From: Homarus americanus
Lineage: Eukaryota > Arthropoda > Malacostraca > Decapoda > Nephropidae
NCBI RefSeq assembly: GCF_018991925.1
Contig: NW_024735554.1
Coordinates: 4,060,958-4,124,957, forward strand
Length of the DNA: 64,000 nt
Reading direction: 5' to 3'
Below are positions 12,903-23,976 of the stretch, one piece after another. How positions within the stretch are numbered: the stretch's first letter is position 1; the number at the start of each line of letters is the position of its first letter. Made by a program: the position numbers and the translations under genes. The notes under the pieces were generated by a model, which was given only the letters and a program-made list of their open reading frames with translations, searched no databases and was not told the DNA's origin.

Positions 12903-13162
12903 GATATGGGTGATGAGCAGACCCAAAAGTGCCGCCCCCCAAAAGTGCCGCCCGGGGCGGATCGCTCCCCCCGCCCCCCCCTAGCTACGCTAGTGAATTA
13001 CTCTAGTTACAATAAAATCTCATACTTCACGGATGGAAGAGGCAGACTAGATACAGTACTGGTCAAAACAAAATGAAGAGAGAGATGTCGAAAAAAGAAA
13101 AATACGACTTAAACTACAATAAAAAAAATTAAATTGGAAACTAATTTCCGACTTAAAACACG

Positions 13163-13262
<100 letters not shown>

Positions 13263-13555
13263 TCACCTTGCGAGATGCTGAGTTCAAGGTCGTCTGAGGG
13301 AAGACTGCGCTCCTCACGTAGCGAGAGGTTGTGGAACTAGGCCTATATGATACTAAATGTAATTTACCGAATTAATATGGAGGCGAATTATGAAACGAAA
13401 TATCAGTTATTAAATTAAAAGTAATGATAGATCGTTTATCAGTCTGAATAATGTTACGGGTGTCCCAAGAAAGTTATTAGTTAGGCGGAAAATATGTCAC
13501 GTACTGTAGGACTAAGCTAACGCCTTGAGAAGACACGAGGCTGGCTAGTCATCAG

Positions 13556-14217
13556 TAGGGCCCGGATAGTTATGCATTTGCATATTTCATATGCAAATGC
13601 ATATTTTGCGTGATTTCTATGATAAGTGCATATTACCTAGATAACTGCATATAAATGCATATTTTGGTAAAATATTCATCTGGCAGTATCTCTTTGTTGC
13701 CACTGAATGAGCACACGTGGTACTGGGAGGTGAGGTGTGGTTAGGTGAAGTGAGGTGAGGTCACGTCGCTTTAATCTGTCGTTTCCACACCTGGTCATGA
13801 CTCATTGGACTAGTGAGTTAGTCAGTCAGGAGCAGTGCTGCTGTGTGGAGCTACTCTCTTCTGCACCAATCGTCTCGTGTGATGTAGAAAGGGTGTTCTC
13901 AGAATATAAAGCTATGCTGACAGACAACAGGCGGGGTTTTAACTTTGAGAACTTACGCCACCATGTCATCATCAAATGCAACCACAATCTGTAATGTCTG
14001 AAAATATGTCAGTCTATAATGTAAATACATGTTCATATATATTTTTGAAGCACTTTCACATATATATGTTAAATAAATTACGTATATTGCTTAATAAACA
14101 TTAACATTAGTTTATATTAACTATTTTTAGTGCATATAAATGCATATTTCCCCGGTTTTCAGTGCATATTTGCATGCATATTTCATGGTTTTTTAGTGCA
14201 TAACTATCCGGGCCCAA
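13556..14217 (+). mobile_element. hAT-type DNA transposon remnant, 20-bp terminal inverted repeats
   Basis: The left end GGGCCCGGATAGTTATGCA (from 13558) is perfectly mirrored at the right by TGCATAACTATCCGGGCCC (ending 14215). The sub-terminal regions are full of 'gcatat/atgcat' words on both sides, the sub-terminal repeats common in hAT elements. A plus-strand hAT transposase C-terminus is enclosed. About 660 bp long, it is an internally deleted, non-autonomous copy. No convincing 8-bp target duplication is visible, so the flanks may have decayed. Confidence 0.85.
13755..13994 (+). pseudogene. hAT transposase C-terminal fragment (second family)
   Basis: A 79-codon frame includes 'SSAPIVSCDVERVFSEYKAM' then 'LTDNRRGFNFENLRHHVIIK' and 'CN'. 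This is the hAT C-terminal dimerisation motif in the version 'P.SSA.VERsFS.YK.iL.DrR..f.fEnL...liv.CN'. It differs from the 12285-12608 transposase, so two unrelated hAT families are adjacent. Only the last 50 or so residues are recognisable. The frame ends at a proper stop 220 bases before the right terminal repeat. Confidence 0.85.
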
Positions 14218-16820
14218 CTTGTAACCAAGCTGCCTACCCAGAACCAAGCTGCATTGTACATCCAATACAATATGTATACAGAGAGCACATTGTGAGTATC
14301 CTTTCTTCAACCCATCCTGAGTGTGAACCAATATCTCATAACCCTGCAGGCTCGCGGTGCTTGCCATGCTCCCCCAGCCACAACTTCTTGGGTCCGCCCC
14401 TGAGTGTTGAAAAATACCTGAGAAAGGACCCCAAACTACCAGGCGACCTCACTAACTCTCACTATGGGACGTCACTTTTAATAATTAATTTGACTAACTT
14501 CAGGCAAATTTATTCAGCACATAGAGGTTAAAAAAGAAAGGACTTTTGTAAATATATTGAAATGTTAATGTATAAATACACAAATACAGTAGATTGATTT
14601 AGCGTTTATGTTAGTGACACTTTTCCAACTTTGTAAATATTGCCCACAGGTGTGAGAGTTGGTCGCCAAAGGCCACACCTGCAGGAGCACACGTGTAGGC
14701 AATTCTAAGGTGAACTTCCTTGCGGCCCGTAAACTGACAAGTGTTCATCAGTACGTCACATTTGATGTTCTTCGTCTATGTGAGATTGTAGGTCACCTGA
14801 AACGGCATACATTATTTATTTTACCAGTATTATTGTGGTTATGAGCACAAGACAATAAATCAATCTTAATGGCTCGTATCAGAACTTCAAATTTGACAAA
14901 ATACTGTTTTGGGGGCCTATGTGTGTGTGTGTGTGTTTAAAGACGTTCACACACGAACCGAAAGCAATATTATGCCAACTTTGAACCCATAATGTGACTG
15001 TAAATTCTTTATGCATTTTTGTTGGCACTGACTTATAAACTCAATAATTATGATGTTAAAGGTTGGCAACTTGGCACTGACTCATAATAATATTCAATAC
15101 AGTACTTACAAGTTATAACGTTGTAAGGCTGGTACGTGTCTGACTCAATTTACCAATAACTGTGACTGGAGGGAGTTTCCAAGAGAGGTGAGGGAATGAT
15201 ATTGGCAAATAATGATAAATTACATTTATTTAACCCACTATAATTCTATGTGCTCTTATCACTTCTGACCTTAAATTCTTGTGTAAATGCTTCAAACACG
15301 AAAACAAAAAAACCTAACAAAATCGATATATTTTTAAAATTATTTAATTTAATAATGTTCAAGCTTATTTTTTGGAAGGAAATTAATGAGACTTTTCTTC
15401 TTGGGTGGCAAGTGAATGAAGACCTGCAGACACAGGTGTTGTGTGACCTGTTTCATACAGATTTTATTTAATGTACTGAAACTTCCCAGCGATTTAAGAA
15501 CAGGAGTACCCTACCCTGTATATATTATAACACCAGATGGAACCACAGTACAGTAATTATTAACTGACGTGTTAAGGGATAGCATTTAAAATACTTGTTT
15601 CAGAGTTATTTACACTTAGAGATGAGTAGTACAGTTATTTGCGTCAAGAAGACTGAAGAGAGGAATATAGTTGTTGGTAACAGCAGCCCGTCCCGTTATA
15701 ATATTACAGTACTGTACCGAGTCCCGTTATAATACTACTGAGTCGTCCATGTAGTACAGTCAGCGCAGTTTGAGTGCCAATAAGCGCGAATACAGTACAT
15801 GATATCTTATTTTCAGTAAAAGAGATTCTGCAGAGGAGATTTATATATAAGAAGAATCTAATTCCTCGTTACAAGATATTGGTAGTTGTGGCAAGGTTTG
15901 TGGTAGAGGTAGTAGCCACGTAACAGCTGATGGCAGTACACACTCTCAGCTGCTCAGTTTGTTTACCAGTGTAACATAGGACGCCAAAGAGAGAGGGTGT
16001 GCGCCTGCGTGCCTCGCTGTCCTCGATAACACGCACATAGTAAGTTCACTGTCATAGCCTCTCCCTGTTATAGTGAGCCTGTCGGGTGTAAGAATATAAT
16101 CCTGACGAGAGAGATATAAGTTTTCTGTAAAAAAAAAGCGTGAAACTTGATAGAGTTACGTAGCGTGATCCAGCTGATGGTCTTCCTCGGCGAGTGCGTG
16201 TGGCCCGGTGAATGAAGGTATACCAGTGCCAAGGTGTACCATGTGGAGGCACACTCGTGGCACCCACTCGTGGCTAACATGGATATGATTCTCTGTAGCT
16301 TCCAGGATAACAGCTAAATCAGGGAGCAATACGGAGTGAAGGTGGGGGAGGAGTTGAGGTATTGATCTGAGTACAGTGGTGGCTGGGAGAGGCATGGGGC
16401 GTCATCATTTAAACACACACTCTAATGATTCTCGGCACTGATTTGAGCATTTACGAAGAATAAATTATAAATATTTGTTTCTTGCTCTAATATTGTTTTT
16501 TTTAATACACCTGGGGCGGTCGAGTATAACACTTGGGTATGTAGATGACTAAAATTTTGAGTGCGATCATAGACACGCAAACACGAGAGATTTATTAACA
16601 TGAAGTGTATTTAAAAAAGGTTTAAAGGCCGAATGTTGTGTTAACTTCGAGGATGTAAGACATTTAATTGTGTACTTTGTGATTTGTGATGAGTGAAAAG
16701 GTTAAGGTGACATTCAAGAGGACCCAGACCAGAATCCGCACTCACTCACACACACACACGCACTCACTCACTCACTCACTCACTCGTAAAGGAGATGAAC
16801 TTGTGAAACTACGAGGTACA
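14218..16820. other. Non-coding; hAT-like terminus at ~14388 and a GC-richer patch at 15.9-16.4 kb
   Basis: The sequence 'cttgggtccgcccctga' at 14388-14404 looks like a hAT end (reverse complement begins TCAGGGGCGGACCC), but I cannot find its partner. At 15900-16400 composition shifts to more GC/CpG. Such a patch could be a promoter or untranslated first exon for the transporter at 23.1 kb, but nothing specific shows this. A (CACT/CA)n run lies at about 16740-16785. Confidence 0.35.
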
Positions 16821-17280
16821 GGTGATGTAATGCCTTAGATTTTACTGATAATACAAAGTGACAAGATTTTGTGAGTACTTTAACACTATTTAAGGTGATA
16901 TATTGTTTATCTTATTGATAGGTGAACATGAACTAACATGATATTTTTATTTCTATAACATTATAATTGTGGTGACATTGTTTATATTATTGGTAGAGGA
17001 GCATAAGTAACATGATAAGATAGTTTTAGTTTGGTAACAATATTTATTTGAGGTGACATGTTGCCTTATGCTGTACTGGTAGATAAAGTGACATGATATT
17101 AATGAAACATTATGTTTGAGGTGACATACTGCTGTGATTATCTTACTAATACAGTAACAGAAAGTAATATTATATACTATGGTAACAATGTATATTTAAG
17201 GTCACTTGTTGCCAAATACTTCACTGATAAGGCAATGTAAAGTGACATGACCTTAATAATAACTACTGTAGTGTATAATT
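16821..17280. repeat. Strongly decayed tandem array, six units of 68-81 bp
   Basis: Units begin with 'ggtgacat' or a close variant at 16821, 16894, 16971, 17052, 17120 and 17200. Each then runs 'ttg..ttatcttactgatag', 'aagtgacatgat', and an AT-rich end resembling 'ggtaacattatatttga'. The phase and order of words are kept in all six, though identity is low. It is an old minisatellite, not flagged by simple-repeat appearance. Confidence 0.75.
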
Positions 17281-17739
17281 TGATTTTATAGGAATTTCTT
17301 GTCTAACAAAAATTATACAATACAGCTGGATATTTGAAGTGACATTATGTAATGGTTCAATTGGTTGATAGAAAAATGAAGCCTTATTAAGTAACATAGG
17401 TTTTATTCACTGATGAAACCAACTCAATCCTGTAATAGACGATACAGGATAAGCAAATGATATTACAGTTCATCAAAGCAACGACAGCATAACGATAGTG
17501 TTTCCTGTGCTGTAGCTGCATGATGTAAGAGCAGTAGTTTGACTAATGTTTATCTGTAATACTTTCCTGTGATCACCCCTGTATGGTACATTAGTCCTGG
17601 CTATGACATTTTTGTATGGTACAGTATGTATTCACTCGATGCTGTCCATTAATTATGTAAGACAGGACATATAGGATATAGCTATTAAGTATTATATGAG
17701 TGATGGTGAGCCACAATATTTAGTGTTATACTGTTTTGA

Positions 17740-17945
17740 CAGTGTTGGTGGTACAGGGGTAATATCTCTCAGCAACATGTGAAGGGTACGAGTCCTGCTT
17801 GGACCGGACACAAGTGGGAAAGGTGTTATCTAGTGTGACCCTCACTACCAAACATCACAGGTTTCCTCCTTTATTAACACTGGACAGACTAACCACTTGA
17901 ATGGCTACTAAACTGATAAGAGATGAAATGATAAAAACAGTGATT
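17740..17945 (+). mobile_element. tRNA-derived SINE, copy 1
   Basis: The tRNA-like head has a B-box-like 'gggtacgagtcctg' preceded by 'ggtggtacaggggtaatatc'. It is followed by a body ('tctagtgtgaccctcactac', 'caaacat', 'ggtttcctcc', 'aacactggacag', 'gacagactaaccacttgaat') and a tail 'ctgataagagatgaaatgat'. The same body occurs at 20040-20240 (minus) and 21838-22085 (plus). Confidence 0.75.
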
Positions 17946-18431
17946 CTTGGGTGATACTGTTCTGTACATACTCTCCCAGTAGGTCTGTTTTCTTCTTATG
18001 TTTAACTATATCACCACATTTCTCCAGCACCTTCTCTCTGAGGGGTGAACACAACAGCAGGTCCTCCAGGCTTCGCTATTCTCATTATCCCCTGTCATGC
18101 TCTTTCCTTGATGCATTGTTCCATCTTTCCCTCCCATGGTGTGGGTGGTCTCCAGGCAAGGGTTCATTTTACAGGCTGTTTTGGCACTTTATACTTTTCT
18201 TATGCTGCTACCCATACCATCTTCTTCAGCCAAATTTCATATATATTTTGCATGGATGGAAATGTGATGAATGAAAGTAAGAATCAATAGACGGTACTGT
18301 ACACTTTTATTCATTATTCAGTTTATACTTATTGATTATTTTATCTGAATATTGTATGTGGATGGAATATAATGAAGGATACATGTAAGACAAGTAACAC
18401 GACACAAGGAAAAATACAAACCATTTAATAA
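17946..18431. other. Non-coding, nothing recognised
   Basis: A 107-codon open frame at 17951-18274 has no family resemblance and overlaps a second unrelated frame, so I treat it as chance. Confidence 0.4.
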
Positions 18432-18595
18432 TAAATAATAATAATAATAATTAACGGTTTATTGAAAAAATTCTGCAGCCCGAAGGCTGAAAATATACAT
18501 TGGACATAAATGACTTTTTACATACATTGGTGGTTTAACAAAAGCCTTCATTAGAGAAAGGTAAAGGAACATACAGTGAACATACAGATTAATGT
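18432..18595 (-). mobile_element. L2-like LINE 3' terminus, copy 1
   Basis: Read on the minus strand it ends '...tatattttcagcc', 'ttcgggctgcag', 'caataaaccgtt' and then (ATT)n. This is the same order as the end of the readable L2-like element at 38170-38255 ('tatattttcagccaccggct', 'gcaact', 'aataaaccg', (TTA)n). Only the 3' untranslated part is present. Confidence 0.65.
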
Positions 18596-18613
18596 AGGTG
18601 CTGAACAGCAAAC

Positions 18614-18888
18614 TCGTAGTGTAGTAACTCCCTCCCAGATGGTGTTAGGAGGAACTCACGTGGTGTAGTAGTTCCCTCAGATGGTGTTATGAGGGACCTG
18701 GCGTGGTGTAGTAATTCCCTCACCTCACGTCCCTCACAGATGGTGTTATGAGGGACCTCATGTGGTGTAGTAATTACCTCACAGATGGTGTTATGAGGGG
18801 CCTGACGTGGTGTAGTAATTCCCTCACAGATGGTGTTATGAGGGACATGTGGTGTAGTAATTCCCTCACAGATGGTGTTATATGAGTG
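18614..18888. repeat. 45-bp minisatellite, ~6 copies
   Basis: The unit contains 'gtagtaattccctcacagat' followed by 'ggtgttatgagggacct' and 'gacgtggt'. The length is a multiple of three, so an open frame runs through it (minus strand, 'HNTICEGITTP' repeats), but it has no gene support. It lies immediately beside the L2-like 3' end. Confidence 0.9.
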
Positions 18889-20039
18889 AGGTTTGGTCTT
18901 AGGCCTTCCTATCGTAGACGGATTAACACATCGCTGGTTGTTGTTGGGTCTCACGGGCCGTTATCACTGGGTACCTGGGGCCTCACTGTGTGAAGGTTAA
19001 CTTGGGTACGACTGTTACTGTTGAGTTGTTCTCACTGACTTAAGCACTGTTCACCACTGTTCACCTCTGCTTAACACTGGTTCCGTTCCTTTCCTAAATG
19101 AAATTGTAACTTCTGGCGAGAACTTGTTGATATTCTGGTGGGGAGGAGGGTTCAGGGGAGGGGGTTGGTATGGGCCAACTCAACAGTTGACCTGGCTGCC
19201 CCGAGAGGAGCACCAGGTACGTCTTGACCCTTCGGTAGTCAAGGATGTACTGTGCTTTCCTACATGCACACTCACCTTCTGTTACATGTACAATATATTG
19301 TACATAGATAATGGAGTCAGTGCTGCCTGCTTGTTTACTTTCTTTTCTAATTTATTTTTTATTTCTAACATCTTAGGGACCTTGGGGCAGCTGTCCTGTT
19401 TGCTTTGCCTTTGATACATCTCTGACAGCATGTTTTATCCACACTGCCAATACTGGAAAATCATTGAAATTCATCAGTATTTGTTGTGGGAGTTAAGAAA
19501 AATATTAATCTTATTTTTTTTTTTTTTTTAGAACAGATGACCACTTTAAGTACATTACTGACTGTATGAACTTCACAAAGTTCAAATTAACCACCATTGA
19601 ATTATATTTTATACTTGATTTTAGCAGGAATGAACCAGAGATTGGCATTGCTTACTGGTTGGTCACTTCCTGCTAAAATTAGACATAGTTCACTGATGTT
19701 TTAAATTGAAGGGGCATGCAACGTTACTCAGGCAAGGGTATACTCAACATAGCTATCTCAACTGAACCCTTATTTAGTACTTCAGAAAATTAAAACACTA
19801 TATCTTAAACCTCTTTTCTAAACACAGATGAATATTAATGATTACAATATATTTTTTTTCGTCCAAAGGGTAAATCATTCCCCACAGAAATACGGGAGTG
19901 CAGGGAAAGTGTCAAATTACTCTTTTCCTCTCTCCTGTTTCATTCTTCCCACATGACCATCCCACATCATTGAATTTCCCTGCATTCACTCCACAGTCTA
20001 CACCTGCCCTGTCTACCATATATATTTAATCTTTTTATT
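18889..20039. other. Non-coding; one short hairpin
   Basis: No coding region is supported. A poly-T run lies near 19513-19529 and a compact hairpin at 19618-19679 (separate entry). Confidence 0.45.
19618..19679. other. Compact 62-nt hairpin
   Basis: 'attttagcaggaa' (19618-19630) pairs with 'ttcctgctaaaat' (19667-19679). After a bulge of about four bases, 'tgaaccag' pairs roughly with 'ctggttggtca'. The terminal loop is about 16 bases. The size is within the pre-miRNA range, but it could equally be a tiny MITE. Nothing in the sequence shows expression. Confidence 0.35.
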
Positions 20040-20240
20040 GAGTTGGTCAGTCTGTTCTTTGTTACGACCTTTATTGTCCAGTGTTAGCACAGTTCAGGAG
20101 GAAACCAGAGCACCCTGAGAAAATCTGCCATGTTTGGTAGGGTTACACTGGATAGTACCCTTCTCACATCCGACTTGGGGATTTGAACCCTTGACCACCG
20201 TAGTGAGAGGCAAGTGCTGGTAAACAGTTTCTGGAGATTG
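20040..20240 (-). mobile_element. tRNA-derived SINE, copy 2
   Basis: The minus strand gives a B-box-like 'gggttcaaatccccaagt', then 'ggatgtgagaagggtacta', 'tccagtgtaaccctaccaa', 'acatggcagattttctc', 'ctctggtttcctcctg', 'aacactggacaataaagg', and 'aagaacagactgaccaact'. The order of words is the same as in copies 1 and 3. Confidence 0.8.
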
Positions 20241-20674
20241 AATTTGTTATCCTTCTGCACCATTTCAAGTCAACCAGGTGTTTTATTACCTTAAGTCAAA
20301 GTAGGAGGCATTATTCTGTCTCGGAGTTGCTTCTACACCTGGAGGCTTACAGTCCTTCCCTTGATGATACTGTACTGTGCTCTCTACTCACCATGTTTTC
20401 TCCCTAACCTTAGTCTTCATGTATACTGTACTTGAAATTCTTAACCCTTGCAAGAAATTCCGTTTTTGTCTTGATTTTACATTTTAATTCTTGCAATACA
20501 GTTTATCAAAATCCACCATGTCATGCTCTGTGCTATTTCACACAGTACAGCACTTTATAATTACTTTAACCTTCCTAACATTTACATTCTGTTATCTTCT
20601 ATCACAGACCCTGTTCAAGTTAAATGATCGTTCACCCACCATACTCACATGATTAATTCCCTTTAAGTCCAGAT

Positions 20675-20800
20675 ATTGAATATTAATCTTGGAAACCCAT
20701 CCAAAACACTCTTGATGGTTTTTTGCATAAGGTAGGAACTATATTAAACTAGTTGTGAGTTTATAAAGTTACATTTTGTGATGATAATGGTTGACCTAAT
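20675..20800 (+). repeat. Dispersed repeat, partner of 22545-22690
   Basis: It aligns with 22545-22690 through ordered words: 'agatattgaatattaatctt'/'agatattgagtaataatcct', 'ggaaacc'/'ggaaaca', 'ctcttgatggtttttt'/'ctcttggctgtttt', 'aaggtaggaactat'/'aaggcgggacctac', 'agttgtgagt'/'agttgtgaat'. The copies are diverged and in direct orientation about 1.9 kb apart. The type is unknown. Confidence 0.6.
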
Positions 20801-21837
20801 GACCCTGAAAGTATTCTATAAGTGAACATTTTTTGAAGATTTCCTCTACAGCTTTGTGATGTCTCGGTTAATTGTACTGTACCATATTTCACTCTAGTAG
20901 TGGTGCACCTTTAAAGTGTTAAGAGGTAGAAAGCTGTAGCTGCAGTGAGTTATGCTGGGGTGTGTGGGTGTCTAAGCCACCTGGCTCACATAAAGCCACA
21001 GGGTATAAAATCGTTAAGAGATGTACAATGAGCCAAAGAAACATAAATTGTGTTGCAGTGAAAATGAGATGTGATGAGAAATTAAAGATGGGGCTTATAC
21101 TTGTACACTCCAAGTTCCCCACCTGAGCTATTAAATATCAGTGTAGATAGAACAGCTGACACATACCCCAGTGCTGTACAGTGTTGTGGGGCACAATTCT
21201 TTCCCTTAGATTTCTTTTATGTAATGTAAGTATTGACATTAATTTGGCTTCTAGTATAATGTAAAATGCCAGATTATCAACTCTATTCCTTTATCTTTAT
21301 ATTGAGAGGATCTCCTTCAACTTTGCCCTGTTGATACATTAAAACCTTAAGCATTAAAAACTAATGATGATAATTAATTTTATATCAGTGATCCTGATAA
21401 ACTAGAGATGGCCATATCAGGTGACTTGATCAGAGGCTGCATTCTCAAAACACCTCATTAATTACATACAGTAGCAGTGTAAGGAGCACCTATTGTCTTG
21501 TTGGGGGTATCAGACAGCTCTCTTCTACTGTATACAATATACCGGTACCTATTTTGATTGACTCACTGGTGATTGAAACAAGTTTTAACCAGCCAATAAA
21601 GAGACAACTTATAAAAATACTGTAATAGAAATAATAAAAGTTGAATCTTTATTTATTGTGGGTTAAAATTATCTGCATATATCACCGACAAATGCTTGTA
21701 CTATATCTGTTAAGAGTAGCCCATACCTCACTCAGGGCCCTTTGGTCTCCCATGCTGTGGACAACATACCAATAATGTACACAACATGTAGGAGGATACT
21801 CACCACTACCATGTATTACAGTGCAGGTACAGTACAG

Positions 21838-22085
21838 TCATGTAAGATAAGGAATTTCTGTTGGTACAGCAGAAATTACTGTGTCCTTGGTTCAATTCCC
21901 AACCTTGGTCAGATGTGAGAATGGGTTCTCTAGTGTGACTCTTACCAAACATGGAAGGTCTTCTCCAGGTACAGTACTCTGGCATCCTCCTGTACAACAC
22001 TGGAGAATTAAAGTTGTAACTAAGAACAGACCAACTGCCTGAACATCAAGTAAGCTGATAAATGGTGAAATGATAAATTAAATTA
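21838..22085 (+). mobile_element. tRNA-derived SINE, copy 3
   Basis: The B-box-like 'ggttcaattcccaac' is followed by 'ggtcagatgtgagaatgggt', 'tctagtgtgactcttacc', 'aaacatggaaggtcttctc', 'ctctggcatcctcctg', 'aacactggagaattaaag', 'ctaagaacagaccaactgcc', and 'aagctgataaatggtgaaat'. This is the longest copy. Confidence 0.8.
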
Positions 22086-22544
22086 AAATAATAAGTTAAC
22101 ACATGCCTCCTCCACCACCACCACCTCATCAGTATGTACATTTGATAATACAGTACAGTGTTGATTTTGTCATAGATAGGTGTACAGCACATTATAGTGA
22201 TCATTGGGTATACAGGTGGCTAGGAAAGATTTATTGTGCTCTGTATCTATAATGTTGAAGTTTTAGTTAATTGTAAATTTCTTTAAACTGTATTCTGTGC
22301 AGGATGATTTTTAAAATCTTACAATACTATATCTACCCTTTAATATTTCAGTGTTTCTCATAAATTTGTACTGTTTACCTGTTACAGTTGACATCTAAAA
22401 CAAATGGGAGAAGCAGACCTGCGTGGTGAACCCTCAGCTGCCACACTCCGATGACACCCCCCACCCACTGAGGAAAGGTGTTCGACTCTGTAGTACGCTG
22501 TATTCAGTAGATATTTTTACCTGTGATTATCTAGTCCATCATCT

Positions 22545-22690
22545 AGATATTGAGTAATAATCCTGGAAACACGTTCAGAACTCTCTTGGCTGTTTTGCAC
22601 TTAAGGCGGGACCTACTACAGTATATGAAACTGCTGTAGTTGTGAATGTATATTGTTACATTTGATGGTAAATTATTATTACTGTATAGT
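22545..22690 (+). repeat. Dispersed repeat, partner of 20675-20800
   Basis: See the partner at 20675-20800. This copy carries an inserted 'agtatatgaaactgctgt'-like segment relative to it. Confidence 0.6.
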
Positions 22691-23075
22691 GGGAGAAAAT
22701 ACTCAATGTAATAATTGTTTATACATAAGTGAAAAAGGGGTGTTAATTTAAAGGAATAGAAGAGATAATTTGCTTGGCATATGTACAGTACAAAATAAGG
22801 TTGAACATTGTACTGTATGTACTCAGATACAGAACTGTACTAATATTAAAAAAAGTGCAAGAATAACCTTTTGTGAAATTGCTGTGTAAGTAATGCTTTA
22901 CACAATGTGTTATAAAAAATCTAAATGAAATTGTGAATGTTACAGTGCTTCTGAAGATGTGTATAAGTGAAGACTAAATGAAGGGAATTTTTAACTCAAA
23001 CATTGGTACAGATTCTCTCAAGATATCCAGATAATTTATAAGAGTTGCAGATCATATGAACTTTTATCTTTACAA
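22691..23075 (+). other. Immediate 5' flank or intron upstream of the transporter exon
   Basis: AT-rich with no coding potential. There is no TATA/Inr arrangement that I would defend as the transcription start, and a pyrimidine tract with AG just before the ATG suggests that at least one untranslated exon lies further upstream. Confidence 0.4.
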
Positions 23076-23083
23076 GTGAACAG
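23061..23083 (+). promoter_or_regulatory. Candidate splice acceptor in the 5'-UTR
   Basis: A pyrimidine-rich tract ('cttttatctttac', 23061-23073) is followed by AG at 23075-23076 and again at 23082-23083, 15-22 bases before the start codon. Either would be a plausible 3' splice site for a short untranslated leader on the first coding exon. Transcript data are needed to choose, so confidence is limited. Confidence 0.4.
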
Positions 23084-23098
23084 TTGACACAAGTAAAG

Positions 23099-23510
23099 AT
23101 GGCTATAACAGGTGAAGGAGAAGAGCCTATGGTGGAGGAGGGAGCCCAGTCAGTTATTATTCCCACCAGAAACACCAGCCAGGCGGAGGACAGTGTTGAT
23201 GTTCCTTCCCCGGGCAGTAATGACACCCCAATGACTGAAATGTCAGCCATAGAGAATGGCCACGTGCAGTTGATGGTCGCAGACGAGCCAACACTAGCCG
23301 AGAAAGTTGCCATGGAAAATTATGATGTACCGGCTCACGTGTTGGCCTTTGTCCCACCGGATGGAGGCTGTCGGGCATGGCTAGTAATGTTTGCCTCCTT
23401 CCTGTGCAATGGTATTATATTCGGAACAATAAATTCAAGTGGATTACTTTATGCCGACCTTGTCAAAAAACTTCAAGATGCTGGGGACCCCAACGCTGCC
23501 TTCAAAACTT
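23099..23510 (+). CDS. Monocarboxylate transporter (SLC16, MCT10/karmoisin-like), first coding exon
   Basis: This is the N-terminal coding exon of a major-facilitator-superfamily monocarboxylate transporter, a plasma-membrane 12-TM protein that moves monocarboxylates or, in the MCT10 branch, aromatic amino acids or related substrates. The start ATG at 23099 has A at -3 and G at +4. Residues 1-80 are an acidic, Ser/Thr-rich cytosolic tail. Residues 86-94 are PPDGGCRAW, the SLC16 entry motif of TM1 (usual form PPDGGWGW; the CRAW/RAW variant and the following 'FLCNGIIFGTINSSGLLYAD' recall insect karmoisin-like proteins). TM1 spans about 92-115 and ends in an extracellular loop (LVKKLQDAGDPNAAFKT). 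Codon 138 is split after its first base. The donor reads ACTT|GTGAGT. The next coding exon is 62781-62932. The substrate cannot be read from this fragment. Confidence 0.9.
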
Positions 23511-23976
23511 GTGAGTGTTGCCTTTTTTTCTGTTGTTATAGGACTTTAGTTATGGATCACTTTATGAAGACTGTACAGTACAGTACTTTATTTACCCGGC
23601 TTTATTCACTTTGCCAGTCATCAACTTACTAACTGGTCAGGTGGTTAATCAGTTCTGTTACACACTGTTGGCAAGTACTGGACATGTATGGGCTCATGAA
23701 TATAACAGGTGTGGAGTTAAAGCTCACACTTGGTAATATCACAACCTTCTCTAGCAACACTACAACCTTCAAAAACATTTAAGTATGTGTAGGACATTGG
23801 TATAAATGCAACTAGTTCATTAGCATAATATATATTCTTCTCACAATGATTTGAGAACTTTAATTTGTTATTAACATAAAGACCCAGATCTTTCTCACAT
23901 CTAGTTTCAGTTAGTGAAATGTGTTCATTATGTTGTGACGTGATACGCTTCCCTGCTATGAGTATGACCAATGTAC

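Larger units (their letters stand above)
11974..12995 (-). mobile_element. hAT-type DNA transposon remnant with terminal inverted repeats
   Basis: The left end begins 'cagtggtagctag' followed by a GC-rich 'gccgccggggcgg' stretch. The right end, read in reverse complement, begins 'cactagcgtagctagg' followed by 'ggcggggggagcg' and further 'gggcggcactttt' words. This matches the CAGTGGCGTAGCTAG-type end of hAT elements. Inside is a minus-strand hAT transposase C-terminus (12285-12608) and a nested palindromic element (12614-12902). The flanking 8-bp target duplication is not clean. The element is too short to be autonomous. Confidence 0.75.
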
